DNA from: Hyunsoonleella jejuensis
GTDB lineage: Bacteria > Bacteroidota > Bacteroidia > Flavobacteriales > Flavobacteriaceae
Reading direction: 5' to 3'
DNA length: 64,000 nt
Assembly (NCBI RefSeq): GCF_900111025.1
Contig: NZ_FOFN01000005.1
Location: forward strand, 1-64,000
How positions within the stretch are numbered: the stretch's first letter is position 1; every line of letters starts with the position of its first letter. The position numbers and the translations under genes were made by a program. The notes beneath the pieces were generated by a model. It saw only the letters and a program-made list of their open reading frames with translations, was not told the DNA's origin and searched no databases. Positions 18,076 to 25,192 of this stretch are shown piece by piece.

Positions 18076-18989
18076 TAAACTTGTATTAAGGGTAATTGTT
18101 TTGTTTTTAAAAAAGCATTCATACCTTCAATGCCTTGCAATCCTCCAGTATGTATTGCCAAAATTTTAGAACCACTTGGGAAAAAACCTTTTTGGACTAA
18201 ATCAAAAATACCATACATCATTTTTCCAGTATAAACTGGATCTAGTTGAACATCATATTCCGATTTAAACGCATTGATAAAGTTCACCAATTTTGAATTT
18301 ATTTTCGCATAGCCTCCAAAATGATAGTTGGTAACCAAGTCCCAATTGGTTTTTGATACAAATTTACTAATATCTTCATGTAAAAACGAACCTTTTAGGG
18401 CAGGAAATCCTAAAACTTGTTGACGAGGTTTTGAACAATTGATAAGCCCTGAAATAGTTCCGCCGGTACCAACTGCGCAACACACAAAATCAAAACTTTT
18501 ATCATCATTAGCTAATATTTCTTCGCATCCTTTAATGGCGAGAGTATTGGTGCCACCTTCAGGAATAAGATAAAAGTTTCCAAATTCTTTTTTCAATACT
18601 TCTAAAAATGCAGAAGTAGTCTTTTCCCGATACACATCCCGAGGTACAAACTTTAATCGCATGCCGTTGTCTTGCGCAAATTGTAATGTTGGGTTAGTTT
18701 TTACGTTATACTGAAGTTCCTCTCCCCTAATTACACCAATGGTTTTAAACCCCAAAATATGTCCAGCTGATGCTACCGCCGCAATATGGTTTGAAAAGGC
18801 CCCACCAAATGTCAATAATGTATCAAAACCTAATAGCTCTGCTTCTTTTAAGTTGTATTTTAACTTTCGGTATTTATTTCCAGAAACAAATGCATGCAAC
18901 TTATCTTCACGTTTCAGGCACAACTCAATTTTAGGTTCTTCCGGAAGATTAATGTGTTGGTTTACAGAATGTTCAAAATGAAAACGCAT
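18075..18989 (-). CDS. D-cysteine desulfhydrase / ACC deaminase family protein
   Basis: The 304-residue PLP-dependent enzyme belongs to the ACC deaminase/D-cysteine desulfhydrase family. Visible are the lysine motif SGNKYRKLKYNLKEA (residues about 36-50), the LLTFGGAFSNHIAAVA block, the GTGGTISGL phosphate-binding glycine loop near residue 173, and the C-terminal ILAIHTGGLQG. It probably degrades a small amino acid such as D-cysteine to pyruvate, ammonia and sulfide; the exact substrate cannot be told from these motifs. It is somewhat shorter than the typical 330-340 residues, mainly at the N-terminus. It overlaps the downstream glucosaminidase gene by one base. Confidence 0.85.
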   Translation of the reverse strand: MRFHFEHSVNQHINLPEEPKIELCLKREDKLHAFVSGNKYRKLKYNLKEAELLGFDTLLTFGGAFSNHIAAVASAGHILGFKTIGVIRGEELQYNVKTNPTLQFAQDNGMRLKFVPRDVYREKTTSAFLEVLKKEFGNFYLIPEGGTNTLAIKGCEEILANDDKSFDFVCCAVGTGGTISGLINCSKPRQQVLGFPALKGSFLHEDISKFVSKTNWDLVTNYHFGGYAKINSKLVNFINAFKSEYDVQLDPVYTGKMMYGIFDLVQKGFFPSGSKILAIHTGGLQGIEGMNAFLKTKQLPLIQV

Positions 18990-18993
18990 TATT

Positions 18994-19317
18994 TTATAAA
19001 TAATTTAGAAAACTCCAAAACTTTCGACGGCTCAGGTAACTTAAATCATGCTCCTTATCATATGCTTCCCTTTCAAAAGAAATATTTCTGTAGGCTCTTT
19101 CCCAATTTTGGTAATATGCAAACCTAATCAAAAATTCTAGCATGTACCATATGTAAAAAGGAAGAACCAATAACTCCAATTGTTGTTTTAAATGGATTTT
19201 CTCATGATTAATTAATACTCTGCTAGATTTTGATGCCGCTGTACTCAAAAAAATAAACGGAAAAATAGAAATCCCCATATAACCCTTTGGAACTAAATAT
19301 TTAACAACTAAAATCAT
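18994..19317 (-). CDS. small membrane protein with HExxH motif
   Basis: The 107-residue protein has an N-terminal hydrophobic stretch (about 13-26), a NHEKIHLKQQ segment at about residues 38-47 that carries an HEKIH (HExxH) motif, and a second hydrophobic segment around 50-65. A charged tail follows, containing WERAYRNISFEREAY. HExxH is the zinc-binding core of many metalloproteases, and the later Glu of FEREAY could supply a third ligand. I recognise it only as a conserved type of small flavobacterial protein; proteolytic activity is not established. It lies 4 bp upstream of the desulfhydrase gene and is probably in the same operon. Confidence 0.75.
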   Translation of the reverse strand: MILVVKYLVPKGYMGISIFPFIFLSTAASKSSRVLINHEKIHLKQQLELLVLPFYIWYMLEFLIRFAYYQNWERAYRNISFEREAYDKEHDLSYLSRRKFWSFLNYL

Positions 19318-19383
19318 TATTTAAAGAAATGTCAAAAACCAAACCATAACATAATTCTTTAAAATTAAATATCTTTGTTATAT

Positions 19384-19548
19384 ATGAAAAAGATTATTCC
19401 GCTTGAAGAAGGCGATTATTATATGACACCTGAAGGTTATCGTTGTTTTACCGAGCAGTACCATTTAAAGCGAGGGTTTTGTTGCGAGAGTGGATGCCGG
19501 CATTGTCCGTATGGTTATGATAAAAAAAGAAACGCCATACAACGCTAA
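19384..19548 (+). CDS. small cysteine-rich protein, DUF5522-like
   Basis: A 54-residue product: a short N-terminal part (MTPEGYRCFTEQYHLKRG) followed by a cluster of cysteines in GFCCESGCRHCPYG (residues 31-44), then a basic tail. The CC-x3-C-x2-C spacing suggests a bound metal or Fe-S cluster, although that is inference. I associate this pattern with the DUF5522 family of small cytosolic proteins of unknown function. The ATG at 19384 has no competing start nearby. Confidence 0.8.
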   Translation: MKKIIPLEEGDYYMTPEGYRCFTEQYHLKRGFCCESGCRHCPYGYDKKRNAIQR

Positions 19549-19641
19549 TTTTTAACATAATATGGTATGATTATTGATATAATTTCACCAAAAAGGTCAT
19601 ATCTTTATTAAAGCTGAAAATCAACATAAAATACTTTTGCT

Positions 19642-20217
19642 ATGAAAAAAATCTTTAAAACTCTTCCGTTACTTGCGCTTCTTATCGTGGCAACCTCATG
19701 CTCATCTGTTCGTGTTTCTACGGATTATGATAGAAAAACGGATTTCAATTCATTTAAAACCTTTGCGTTTTTTAAAACAGGTATTGATAAAGCTGAAATA
19801 AACGATATTGACAAACGCCGAATATTACGCGCCATTGAAGCAGAATTATTGGCTAAAGGATTTACCAAATCTGAAGACCCAGATATACTTATCAGTATTT
19901 TTACAAAATCCAACCAACGTGTAGACGTCTACAATAATGCCTGGGGCATGGGTGCCTGGGGCTGGGGCGGATGGGGTCCTTGGGGTTGGGGCGGCTTTGG
20001 TCCTGGCTGGGGCTGGGGCTGGAACCAGCAACCTGCAGTATCCACGCGAACTGAGGGGGTTTTATTCGTTGATTTAATTAACGCTAAAAAGAAAGAACTA
20101 GTGTGGCAAGGTATGGGCACCGGTTTTTTAACAAGAAAGTCTGAGAAAAAAGAAGAACGCATTAAAGAATTTGTTGCAAAAATTATGGAACAGTATCCTC
20201 CAGGAGCTGAAAAATAA
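19642..20217 (+). CDS. DUF4136 lipoprotein with Gly/Trp-rich insert
   Basis: The 191-residue product has a lipobox (ATSC, Cys20) and a DUF4136-type domain: STDYDRKTDFNSFKTFAF near the start, ILRAIEAELLAKGF in the middle, LLFVDLINAKKKELVWQG-like strands and IMEQYPP at the end. Residues about 101-128 are an insert of almost only Gly, Trp and Pro, encoded by a G-rich tract. DUF4136 lipoproteins are envelope proteins of unknown function. A good terminator follows 10 bp after the stop. Confidence 0.85.
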   Translation: MKKIFKTLPLLALLIVATSCSSVRVSTDYDRKTDFNSFKTFAFFKTGIDKAEINDIDKRRILRAIEAELLAKGFTKSEDPDILISIFTKSNQRVDVYNNAWGMGAWGWGGWGPWGWGGFGPGWGWGWNQQPAVSTRTEGVLFVDLINAKKKELVWQGMGTGFLTRKSEKKEERIKEFVAKIMEQYPPGAEK

Positions 20218-20226
20218 AAATATATA

Positions 20227-20256
20227 AAAAGCGACTCACTTGAGTCGCTTTTTTTT
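20227..20256 (+). terminator. Rho-independent terminator
   Basis: The arm aaaagcgactca pairs with tgagtcgctttt around a 2-nt ct centre, followed by a T-run to 20256. It ends the DUF4136 gene. Confidence 0.88.
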
Positions 20257-20275
20257 ACATCGCAATATCATTTTC

Positions 20276-20504
20276 CTATTCGTAAAGTACCGTAATACCA
20301 GTATCATCAATTAATTGACGAATACTGCTCTCAATACCTCTACTAATTTCTGTAATAGACATATAGGCATGCCTCATCTTCAAAAAGTTTTTCCTTATTC
20401 TCACCAATAGCTCGCATAGTATGAAATACCCAGAAAATCAAAGCACTAAATAGGATAGAAAACCGAAAAAAGTGTTTTAGAATAAATTCTTGAATTAAAC
20501 ACAT
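20276..20504 (-). pseudogene. probable frameshifted small membrane-protein gene
   Basis: Two overlapping minus-strand frames together read like one small gene. The first frame (start ATG at 20504, stop at 20343-20345) encodes 53 residues with a membrane helix (FSILFSALIFWVFHTM) followed by RAIGENKEKLFEDEA. The second (ending at 20276-20278) encodes MRHAYMSITEISRGIESS and then IRQLIDDTGITVLYE, which has the look of a genuine conserved C-terminus. Joining them needs a small indel around 20365-20375. No family is recognised. The rest of the 458-bp gap before the hydroxylase gene holds nothing else I can support. Confidence 0.35.
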
Positions 20505-20676
20505 ACATAAGAATATTATAACACCTCTTTAAGAAAAAAAATAATTTTAAAATGAAAATCTTCTGAACAACGGACTTTGATAAGCAGCTATTTAAATTTT
20601 GAAAGAAATGCTAAAAAACAAATATTTTAATGAATAATTCGTATTTTTAGATGTATTTTTAATATAAATTTTAAAG

Positions 20677-22437
20677 ATGTCGGATACATTTGAATCAAAC
20701 GAAATACTACAAAAGCTTCCCAAGCATTTAAAACAGTTTATAAAACCTCAAAATTATGATGCTTATTCATCAATCGATCAAGCCGTTTGGCGCTATGTAA
20801 TGCGAAAAAATGTGGACTTTTTAAGTAAAGTTGCCCATAGTTCTTATTTAGATGGTTTAAAGCACACTGGCATTTCAATAGATAGCATCCCAAATATGTA
20901 CGGGATGAATCGTATTTTAAAAGATATAGGTTGGGCTGCGGTAGCGGTAGATGGGTTTATTCCGCCAAATGCTTTTATGGAGTTTCAAGCCTATAATGTT
21001 TTGGTTATTGCGAGCGATATAAGGCAATTAGAACATATTGAATATACACCTGCCCCAGATATTATTCATGAAGGTGCAGGACACGCGCCAATTATTGCCA
21101 ACCCTGAATACGCAGAGTATTTAAGGCGCTTTGGGGAAATTGGATGTAAAGCGATTTCATCAGCAAAAGATTATGAGCTGTATGAAGCCGTAAGACATTT
21201 ATCCATTATAAAGGAAGCACCTAATTCTACTGAAAAGGTTATTCTTTTGGCGGAAAAAAAGGTAGAGGAACTACAAAATAATATGGGCGAGCCAAGTGAA
21301 ATGGCATTGATACGAAATTTACATTGGTGGACCGTGGAGTATGGCTTAATAGGTACCGTTGAAAACCCTAAAATTTATGGCGCTGGGTTATTATCGTCTA
21401 TTGGAGAAAGTGCTTGGTGCATGACGGATGACGTTGAAAAACTGCCATACAATATTAAAGCTACGTTTAAAGATTTTGACATTACCAAACCCCAACCGCA
21501 ACTCTATGTAACTCCTGATTTCGCCCATTTAAGTTTAATTCTAGAAGAATTTGCAAACACCATGGCGTTGCGTAAAGGAGGACTTTCAGGTGTTACTAAA
21601 CTAATTAATTCCAAAGCTTTAGGAACCGTAGAGCTGAGTACAGGATTGCAAATTTCGGGTGTTTTTTCCAATGTTATTTCTCATGATGGCAAACCCATTT
21701 ATCTTCAAACCACTGGAAAAACGGCACTGGCATATAGAGAAAAAGAGCTCGTTGTCCATGGCACCAAAACACATAATAATGGTTTTGCTTCACCCGTTGG
21801 AAAATTAAAAGGCATCAATATCGCCATAGAAGACATGAGCCCAAGGGATTTGGCAGCCTATGATATTTATGAAGGGCAAACCATTACATTAGAGTTTGAA
21901 GGCAACCTTAAAATTTTAGGCGAAATTATTACAGGAAAACGTAATCTACAAGGAAAAATCATTCTGATTAGTTTTAAAAATTGTACAGTAACACATAATG
22001 AAACCGTTTTATTTAAACCAGAATGGGGCGTATACGACATGGCGGTAGGCAAGGATATTGTTTCAGCATTCTCAGGACCTGCCGATTATAATAGTTTTGA
22101 TTTGATAACGCACATACCTTCAACACAAACTATTCATATTGATAAATCTGAAGAACGCATTGCACTTGAGACACTTTATCAACAGGTTAGAGACTACAGA
22201 GAAGGTAGAAACAACACTATCTCAAGAAATAAAGTGCTAGAAGAATTGATAGAACACCATCCTATAGATTGGTTACTGCCTGTTGAGCTTTACGAGTTAT
22301 CTCAATTGGATAATGAAACAGAACTTGCAGAAAAAATATTGAAACATCTTAATACTATTAAGCAAAACAAGCCTGAGGTGGGGCATTTAATTGACGATGG
22401 ATTGGAGATTATAAATACTAAAAAAATTAATAGCTAA
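20677..22437 (+). CDS. aromatic amino acid hydroxylase, long Bacteroidota type
   Basis: The protein belongs to the pterin-dependent aromatic amino acid hydroxylases; by family it probably converts phenylalanine to tyrosine with non-heme iron. The catalytic domain fills about residues 1-310 and contains the iron-binding element DIIHEGAGHAPII near 127, where the two His ligands are five apart, preceded by GMNRILKDIGWAAVAVDGFIPPNAF. At 586 residues it is about twice as long as classical bacterial phenylalanine hydroxylases. The C-terminal half (from about 330) has strand-rich segments such as GVFSNVISHDGKPIYLQTTG and helical repeats near the end, and has no function I can name. Such long forms are known in Bacteroidota. 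It stands alone. Confidence 0.9.
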   Translation: MSDTFESNEILQKLPKHLKQFIKPQNYDAYSSIDQAVWRYVMRKNVDFLSKVAHSSYLDGLKHTGISIDSIPNMYGMNRILKDIGWAAVAVDGFIPPNAFMEFQAYNVLVIASDIRQLEHIEYTPAPDIIHEGAGHAPIIANPEYAEYLRRFGEIGCKAISSAKDYELYEAVRHLSIIKEAPNSTEKVILLAEKKVEELQNNMGEPSEMALIRNLHWWTVEYGLIGTVENPKIYGAGLLSSIGESAWCMTDDVEKLPYNIKATFKDFDITKPQPQLYVTPDFAHLSLILEEFANTMALRKGGLSGVTKLINSKALGTVELSTGLQISGVFSNVISHDGKPIYLQTTGKTALAYREKELVVHGTKTHNNGFASPVGKLKGINIAIEDMSPRDLAAYDIYEGQTITLEFEGNLKILGEIITGKRNLQGKIILISFKNCTVTHNETVLFKPEWGVYDMAVGKDIVSAFSGPADYNSFDLITHIPSTQTIHIDKSEERIALETLYQQVRDYREGRNNTISRNKVLEELIEHHPIDWLLPVELYELSQLDNETELAEKILKHLNTIKQNKPEVGHLIDDGLEIINTKKINS

Positions 22438-22513
22438 AATTACATTAGCTCCAAGATTACTTCAGGCCAGCAAGTAATATTCCGCAATAAATTAAAATAA
22501 CATAAAGGGTTTA

Positions 22514-23263
22514 TTACCTAAATCGTTTTAAGGTATTTTTTGTAAACTCACTCAACACCAACCTACCACTAATTTTAGCACGTTCAATTAATAGTTTATC
22601 CCAATCTTCAGTACCTTTCCACATTACTTTTTTCATTTCGGCTAAAGCTTCTGGATTGTAACCTGCTACTTTTTCGGCCAATGTTTTTACCGCATCATCT
22701 AACGCTTCAGTAGTTTCGAAAACATCAGCGTATAAACCTTTTTCTTTGGCGAATTCCGAATCGTAAAACGTTTCGGCATCAATACTCATTTGCGACATGG
22801 CTATTTTACCTATTTTTCTGGATACCGCAGGCTCTATCACAAAAGGGCCAATACCTATACTTAATTCACTTAACCGAATAGATGCATATTTAGTAGCCAA
22901 ACAATAATCAGTTGCGGCTGCTAAACCTACACCTCCACCAACAGTTTTACCTTGCACCCGGCCAATAATCAGTTTAGGGCATTTACGCATTGCGTTTATT
23001 ACGTTAGCAAACCCGGAAAAAAACTGCATGCCTTTTTCTTCATTATCTATTGCTATAACCTCATTAAAACTGGCGCCTGCACAAAACGTTCTATCACCCC
23101 CACTTTTTAAAACAATAACTTTTACATTTTCATTTTGTCCCGCTTCTTTTATTTTTTGCTCTAATTTGGATAGAATATCACTGGGCATTGAATTTCTATT
23201 TGGGTGAAAAAATTCAACATATCCAACATTATTATTAACAGTAAGCGATACATAAGCTTCCAT
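22514..23263 (-). CDS. enoyl-CoA hydratase/isomerase family protein
   Basis: This crotonase-fold protein has the oxyanion-hole elements FCAGASFNEV (about residues 60-69) and GRVQGKTVGGGVGLAAATDY (about 101-120), followed by SIGIGPFVIEP. At 249 residues it matches single-domain enoyl-CoA hydratases. The substrate could be a fatty acyl, phenylacetyl-pathway or branched-chain intermediate, and the sequence does not decide among them. The frame reaches a GTG at 23269, but the ATG at 23263 (MEAYVSLTV) is the more likely start. No neighbouring fatty-acid genes give it a pathway. Confidence 0.9.
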   Translation of the reverse strand: MEAYVSLTVNNNVGYVEFFHPNRNSMPSDILSKLEQKIKEAGQNENVKVIVLKSGGDRTFCAGASFNEVIAIDNEEKGMQFFSGFANVINAMRKCPKLIIGRVQGKTVGGGVGLAAATDYCLATKYASIRLSELSIGIGPFVIEPAVSRKIGKIAMSQMSIDAETFYDSEFAKEKGLYADVFETTEALDDAVKTLAEKVAGYNPEALAEMKKVMWKGTEDWDKLLIERAKISGRLVLSEFTKNTLKRFR

Positions 23264-23376
23264 AAACACACTATTTTTAAAAGTTGAATATACATAAAAA
23301 ATTAATGCTCGTTAATGCAACTTTTGTTACCTATGCTTTTAAAAAAAATAAAGTAATTTGCATAAAAAATTAGACT

Positions 23377-23682
23377 ATGGGATTATTAGATTTTCTATTT
23401 GGAAATAAAGACAATACGATAAAAGATTTTAAAACTAGAGATGCAATTATAATAGATGTTCGCACTATTAAAGAATTTAAGCAAGGTGCTATCTCAGGTT
23501 CTAAAAATATCCCTTTACAGACCATTAAATCTAAAATTGAGGATATTAAAAAATACAACAAACCAGTAATTACTTGTTGTGCAAGCGGAATGCGTTCTGG
23601 CAGTGCTGCTTCAATTTTAAAAAATAATGGTATTGAAGCTATTAACGGTGGAGGTTGGATGAGCTTAAATAGTAAGCTATAA
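23377..23682 (+). CDS. rhodanese-like domain protein
   Basis: A single-domain rhodanese-fold protein of 101 residues. It has IIDVRTIKEFKQGAISGSKNIPL and the active-site loop CASGMR starting at Cys68, a catalytic-type sulfurtransferase loop. Residue 67 is also cysteine. It is probably cytosolic and moves sulfur to an acceptor; the acceptor is unknown. It converges with the DUF4230 gene, and their stop ends overlap by six bases. Confidence 0.9.
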   Translation: MGLLDFLFGNKDNTIKDFKTRDAIIIDVRTIKEFKQGAISGSKNIPLQTIKSKIEDIKKYNKPVITCCASGMRSGSAASILKNNGIEAINGGGWMSLNSKL

Positions 23683-24291
23683 TTTAAGACCCTTTAATTC
23701 TTCGATAGATTGAATTGAGTTTTCATTATATTTTAAAGTCCAACCTAGTGAATTGGTTAAAATATAAAATTTAGAAAGTTCACTTATTAATCTGTTTTTA
23801 GCATTAGATTTTAAATCAGAAGCTTCTATCTTCTTCTTCAAAACGTCTTTTACCGTTTTATTAATCTCGTTATAATCTTTAGCTTCAAAGGGATTTAAAT
23901 AATCGGCTTGTACATCATAATATTCCAAATCTGGGTGTACTTTAAGTTCTTCTTCTGGAATATTAGTTATCGTTAGTGTTTTATTTACTTCATCAACATC
24001 GTATTCTATTTTACTTAAATCATACGCTATGGTAACTTCAGCATTAACAACTACAAGCGCTTTTTTTTCTGCAGATAATAAATCTCCGAAAATATCTTTT
24101 GAATTTTTATATGTAAATACTTCGCTAAAATAACCTTCGGTCACTACCAGTTTCCCAACATTGTTAATTTGTTCTTGGATTAGTGCTGTACTCTCTTTTA
24201 AGACTAACTTCTCTTTCTTTTTGTCACCGCAATATTTAAAAGTGAACAATATAACAAGGGTAATAATAACACCAAATAGAATCTTTCGCAT
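23677..24291 (-). CDS. DUF4230 membrane-anchored protein
   Basis: The 204-residue product has one N-terminal transmembrane helix (residues about 4-20), then KYCGDKKKEK and a DUF4230 domain of about 170 residues, with the VVNAEVTIAYDLSKIEYDVDEVNKTLTITNIPEEE block typical of that family. It is predicted to face the periplasm. Function is unknown. A possible upstream promoter box at 24416-24423 would give a leader of over 100 nt that contains a short open frame at 24300-24413. Confidence 0.8.
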   Translation of the reverse strand: MRKILFGVIITLVILFTFKYCGDKKKEKLVLKESTALIQEQINNVGKLVVTEGYFSEVFTYKNSKDIFGDLLSAEKKALVVVNAEVTIAYDLSKIEYDVDEVNKTLTITNIPEEELKVHPDLEYYDVQADYLNPFEAKDYNEINKTVKDVLKKKIEASDLKSNAKNRLISELSKFYILTNSLGWTLKYNENSIQSIEELKGLKL

Positions 24292-24299
24292 GCTCTAAT

Positions 24300-24413
24300 T
24301 TAGAAATAATTTGACAACCATGAATCTAGTGATAAAAATAAGGCATAAAAAAACATCAGTTTCCTTCGACTTTGAAGTCTAACTAATGCATCCATGTCAT
24401 CTTTCAATAACAT
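24300..24413 (-). CDS. possible short leader peptide upstream of the DUF4230 gene
   Basis: A 37-codon frame (MLLKDDMDALVRLQSRRKLM...) ends eight bases before the DUF4230 start codon. A TATATTTG promoter-type box (24416-24423, minus strand) ends two bases before its ATG. The sequence has charged and hydrophobic halves. No homologue is recognised, and frames this short occur by chance. Confidence 0.25.
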   Translation of the reverse strand: MLLKDDMDALVRLQSRRKLMFFYALFLSLDSWLSNYF

Positions 24414-24467
24414 AACAAATATAAAATTATGTTTTGACCTTTAAATTAAATAAACGTTAATCAATCT

Positions 24468-25118
24468 TTATATTAAGTTACTTTTTTTTGCTTTTTGAAC
24501 TGCTTCTAGCTTATTATGCACTTGAAGTTTTTTATAAATATTCTCTATATGTTTTCTAATAGTACCGGTTGATAATATTAAATTATCGGCAATGGCATTA
24601 TAACTTAGGCCTTTACTTAAATGCTCTAAAACTTCCGTTTCCCTAGCTGTTAGTGTAATGTCGTCTTTATCCTTTTGGTTTTGAATTTGAATTGGGTTTC
24701 GTAATAATTTTAATGTTTTTAAAGCAATGGACGGGTTCATGGCCGCACCTCCATTTAAGGTTTCAACCATACCCGCGTTTAAATCTATTGGATTCACTTC
24801 TTTTAATAAATAACCATCTGCCCCTGCTTTTATAGCATTAAAAATATTTTCATCATTATCGAAAACCGTTAGCATGATAATTTTTATATGTGGATATTTT
24901 TGCTTTACCAATTCTGTAGTTTCAATTCCATTTAAAACTGGCATTTCAATATCCATCAAAATTATATCTAAGTTATAATTATCATCTAGTTTTGCTAATA
25001 GTTCAGCTCCATTTAGCGCTGTAAATTTCAGGTCTATATTATCAAAAAAAGAAAGCTTTTCTTTAACGGCAGTAATTAAGAACGTATTATCGTCTGCAAT
25101 GGCTGTTTTAATTTTCAT
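24468..25118 (-). CDS. NarL/FixJ-type response regulator
   Basis: The 216-residue protein has an N-terminal receiver domain (phospho-acceptor Asp in IILMDIEMPVLNG near residue 57, conserved Lys in YLLKEV near 106) and a C-terminal LuxR-type helix-turn-helix (LTARETEVLEHLSKGLSYNAIADNLI and TIRKHIENIYKKLQVHNKLE). It would be phosphorylated by the histidine kinase encoded just upstream on the same strand, 74 bp away, and then bind DNA. Regulated genes are not shown by the sequence. Confidence 0.95.
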   Translation of the reverse strand: MKIKTAIADDNTFLITAVKEKLSFFDNIDLKFTALNGAELLAKLDDNYNLDIILMDIEMPVLNGIETTELVKQKYPHIKIIMLTVFDNDENIFNAIKAGADGYLLKEVNPIDLNAGMVETLNGGAAMNPSIALKTLKLLRNPIQIQNQKDKDDITLTARETEVLEHLSKGLSYNAIADNLILSTGTIRKHIENIYKKLQVHNKLEAVQKAKKSNLI

Positions 25119-25192
25119 TTATTTTTTTTGAATAAGGCTTTAAACTTAAGAAATTACAACTTTAACTAACATCACTAAAGCATTGTTTTTCT

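Noticed and set aside
22456-22478. Seven-base inverted repeat after the hydroxylase gene
   Set aside because: No T-run follows and the arms are short; it is not convincing as a terminator or operator.
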